Positions 62,913 to 64,000 of a stretch of 64,000 nt of DNA are shown here, one piece after another; the stretch's first letter is position 1; the number at the start of each line of letters is the position of its first letter. Made by a program: the position numbers and the translations under genes. The stretch covers positions 62,001 through 126,000 of the forward strand of contig CAVUQS010000001.1 in assembly GCA_963743705.1 (NCBI GenBank), written 5' to 3'. The notes under the pieces were generated by a model. It was given only the letters and a program-made list of their open reading frames with translations. It did not search any database and was not told where the DNA came from. The DNA comes from PALSA-243 sp963743705 (GTDB lineage: Bacteria; Acidobacteriota; Terriglobia; Bryobacterales; Bryobacteraceae).

Positions 62913-64000
62913 TTACCAGTCGGCGCGGACTCCTAGTTGAACGATGCGGCCTTCGAGGAGCGTGGATACGGGGGCGAAGGTCGGGTTGGTCACGATCGCG
63001 CCGGTGGCGGCTACTGCCGCGGTGGTGTTGATCGAGGTGATATTGGGGTGGTTGAAGATGTTATTCGCCTCGACGAAGAACCTGGGCTGGAGGCGCTCCC
63101 AGAGCTTGAAGAAGGTGCGCGTGTAGCGAATGTCGAACTGGTAGACGCTCGGCGTGCGGGCGGTGTTGCGGCCGACAAAGAGCGGGCGTGTGGCGGCGCC
63201 GGAGCCGGAACTGGCGAGGCTATCGCCGTTGAGGACGCTATTGGCGGTGATGTTCTGCTCGTCGCCGGATGAGACGTTGGCGAGAAACGAGATCTGGTTG
63301 TTATTCGCGAGATAGTTGAGCGCGCGGCTATTGAGTTTGGCGGCGGGCGTCCACACAGTGCTCAGCGTGAACGCGCTGGGCCGGTTGATGGCGCTGTTGC
63401 CGCGGTCGCGATTGCGGTTAGTCGGGTCGGAAATGAAGACCCCGCCCTGATCGTAGCTGTTGGCTTCGGGCGCATCGTCGATGGAATGCGACCAGGTGTA
63501 GGAAGCGTTGATGAGCAAGCCGCGGGCGGCGCGGCGCTGGTAGTTGAGAATGAGCGCGTTGTAGGCGCTGTTGTCGCCGATATCCTGGAGCGCGATGTTG
63601 TTGTAGAGCGCGTTGGCGCGCGTGGCGGCGCCGGCGGGGCCGTAGACGGGGCGGCCATCAGCGAGGAACGAAATCGGGTTGATGAGGTTCATGTTGCGGA
63701 GAAACTCGAGATTCCGGCCGCCGGAGTTGGCGTAGCCGACGGTGAGCGCGTCGTTGGTGGACAACTGGCGCGTGATCTGGACGCTGGAGTTGATGGCGTA
63801 TCCGTCTTTGAAGTTAGGCGTGATGGTGTAGAGCGTTTGCGCGGACCGCGGCAGCGTTCCGTTGACGACGGTGGCGGGGAAGGCCGGAGCGCCGGGCGTG
63901 GCGGAAGAGATCGACGCGATGTAGGAACTGGAGCCGCCGTCGTTATAGAGCGCGTTGTACCAGAGATTGGTGGGCGGGGCTTCGTAGAAGATGCCGGAAT
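62913..64000 (-). CDS. TonB-dependent receptor (Oar/Cna-like), C-terminal part
   Basis: The last 361 residues of an outer-membrane barrel, entering from the right edge and ending with RVQLGVRADW-type text (IVQLGVRADW), a terminal aromatic as expected for BAM-assembled proteins. Alternating strands such as LLINASYTWSHSIDDA, FTLSTVWTPAAKLNS, YQFDIRYTRTFFKLW and PRFFVEANNIFNHPN are characteristic of the large acidobacterial receptors with an N-terminal carboxypeptidase-like regulatory domain, which lies outside the window. The ligand is unknown; many act in glycan or peptide uptake. The frame stays open from 64000 to the stop at 62913. Confidence 0.9.
   Translation of the reverse strand, partial: SGIFYEAPPTNLWYNALYNDGGSSSYIASISSATPGAPAFPATVVNGTLPRSAQTLYTITPNFKDGYAINSSVQITRQLSTNDALTVGYANSGGRNLEFLRNMNLINPISFLADGRPVYGPAGAATRANALYNNIALQDIGDNSAYNALILNYQRRAARGLLINASYTWSHSIDDAPEANSYDQGGVFISDPTNRNRDRGNSAINRPSAFTLSTVWTPAAKLNSRALNYLANNNQISFLANVSSGDEQNITANSVLNGDSLASSGSGAATRPLFVGRNTARTPSVYQFDIRYTRTFFKLWERLQPRFFVEANNIFNHPNITSINTTAAVAATGAIVTNPTFAPVSTLLEGRIVQLGVRADW

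Noticed and set aside
1..64000. CRISPR arrays, tRNA or rRNA genes, replication origin
   Set aside because: No regularly spaced repeats, no tRNA T-loop patterns in a cloverleaf context, no DnaA-box cluster and no rRNA core sequences were found while reading.

Overview
The window looks like chromosomal DNA of an acidobacterium, probably in the Bryobacterales/Solibacter group. The evidence is the high GC, a complete alternative complex III (act) locus joined to a caa3-type oxidase, a MacB/FtsX permease of the acidobacterial 'ADOP' type, a Cna/Oar-like TonB-dependent barrel, a protein ending in a Solibacter-type C-terminal domain, and a serine/threonine kinase fused to a WD40-like propeller. This is inference from protein families; no marker RNA gene is present.

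Layout. 1-3248 (minus): glycine cleavage operon gcvT-gcvH-gcvPA-gcvPB, with gcvPB cut by the left edge. 3249-3641: a 393-base intergenic stretch with two nested multi-helix foldable elements. 3642-16119 (minus): a twelve-gene respiratory operon, actABCDEF, a small membrane protein, an SCO copper chaperone and coxB-coxA-coxC-coxD, running from quinol oxidation to O2 reduction. 16273-19555: divergent exported glycosylasparaginase and GH20 hexosaminidase. 19706-28977 (plus): tripartite RND efflux operon with two permeases. 29085-32487: an S9 peptidase and an M23 peptidase, together carrying about nine frameshifts. 32541-38377: amino acid permease, M13 metallopeptidase, and a BlaI/BlaR1-like regulator pair with a promoter and operator at its start codon.

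38384-42783: amino acid metabolism cluster (D-threonine aldolase-like, ornithine cyclodeaminase-like, aminotransferase, permease). 42819-46786: ECF sigma factor, zinc-motif anti-sigma factor and two exported HEAT-repeat proteins in a coupled operon ending at a good intrinsic terminator. 46896-47843: amidohydrolase. 47988-49459: a degraded accessory patch with a family protein of unknown function, a higA antitoxin, a decayed higB toxin, a perfect 10+1+10 palindrome and a transposase fragment. 49560-60253: acetamidase, GreB, a DPP4-like S9 peptidase, cyclophilin, a frameshifted NHL-repeat protein, a frameshifted kinase and a TIM-barrel epimerase. 60325-62784: ADOP permease with an upstream palindrome. 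62913-64000: C-terminal part of an outer-membrane receptor, cut by the right edge.

Recurring features are start codons a few bases downstream of a -10-like hexamer (leaderless-type genes), coupled ATGA gene junctions, hairpins overlapping stop codons, and Gly/Arg-rich inserts in exported proteins. No tRNA, rRNA, CRISPR array, intact insertion sequence or replication origin was seen.
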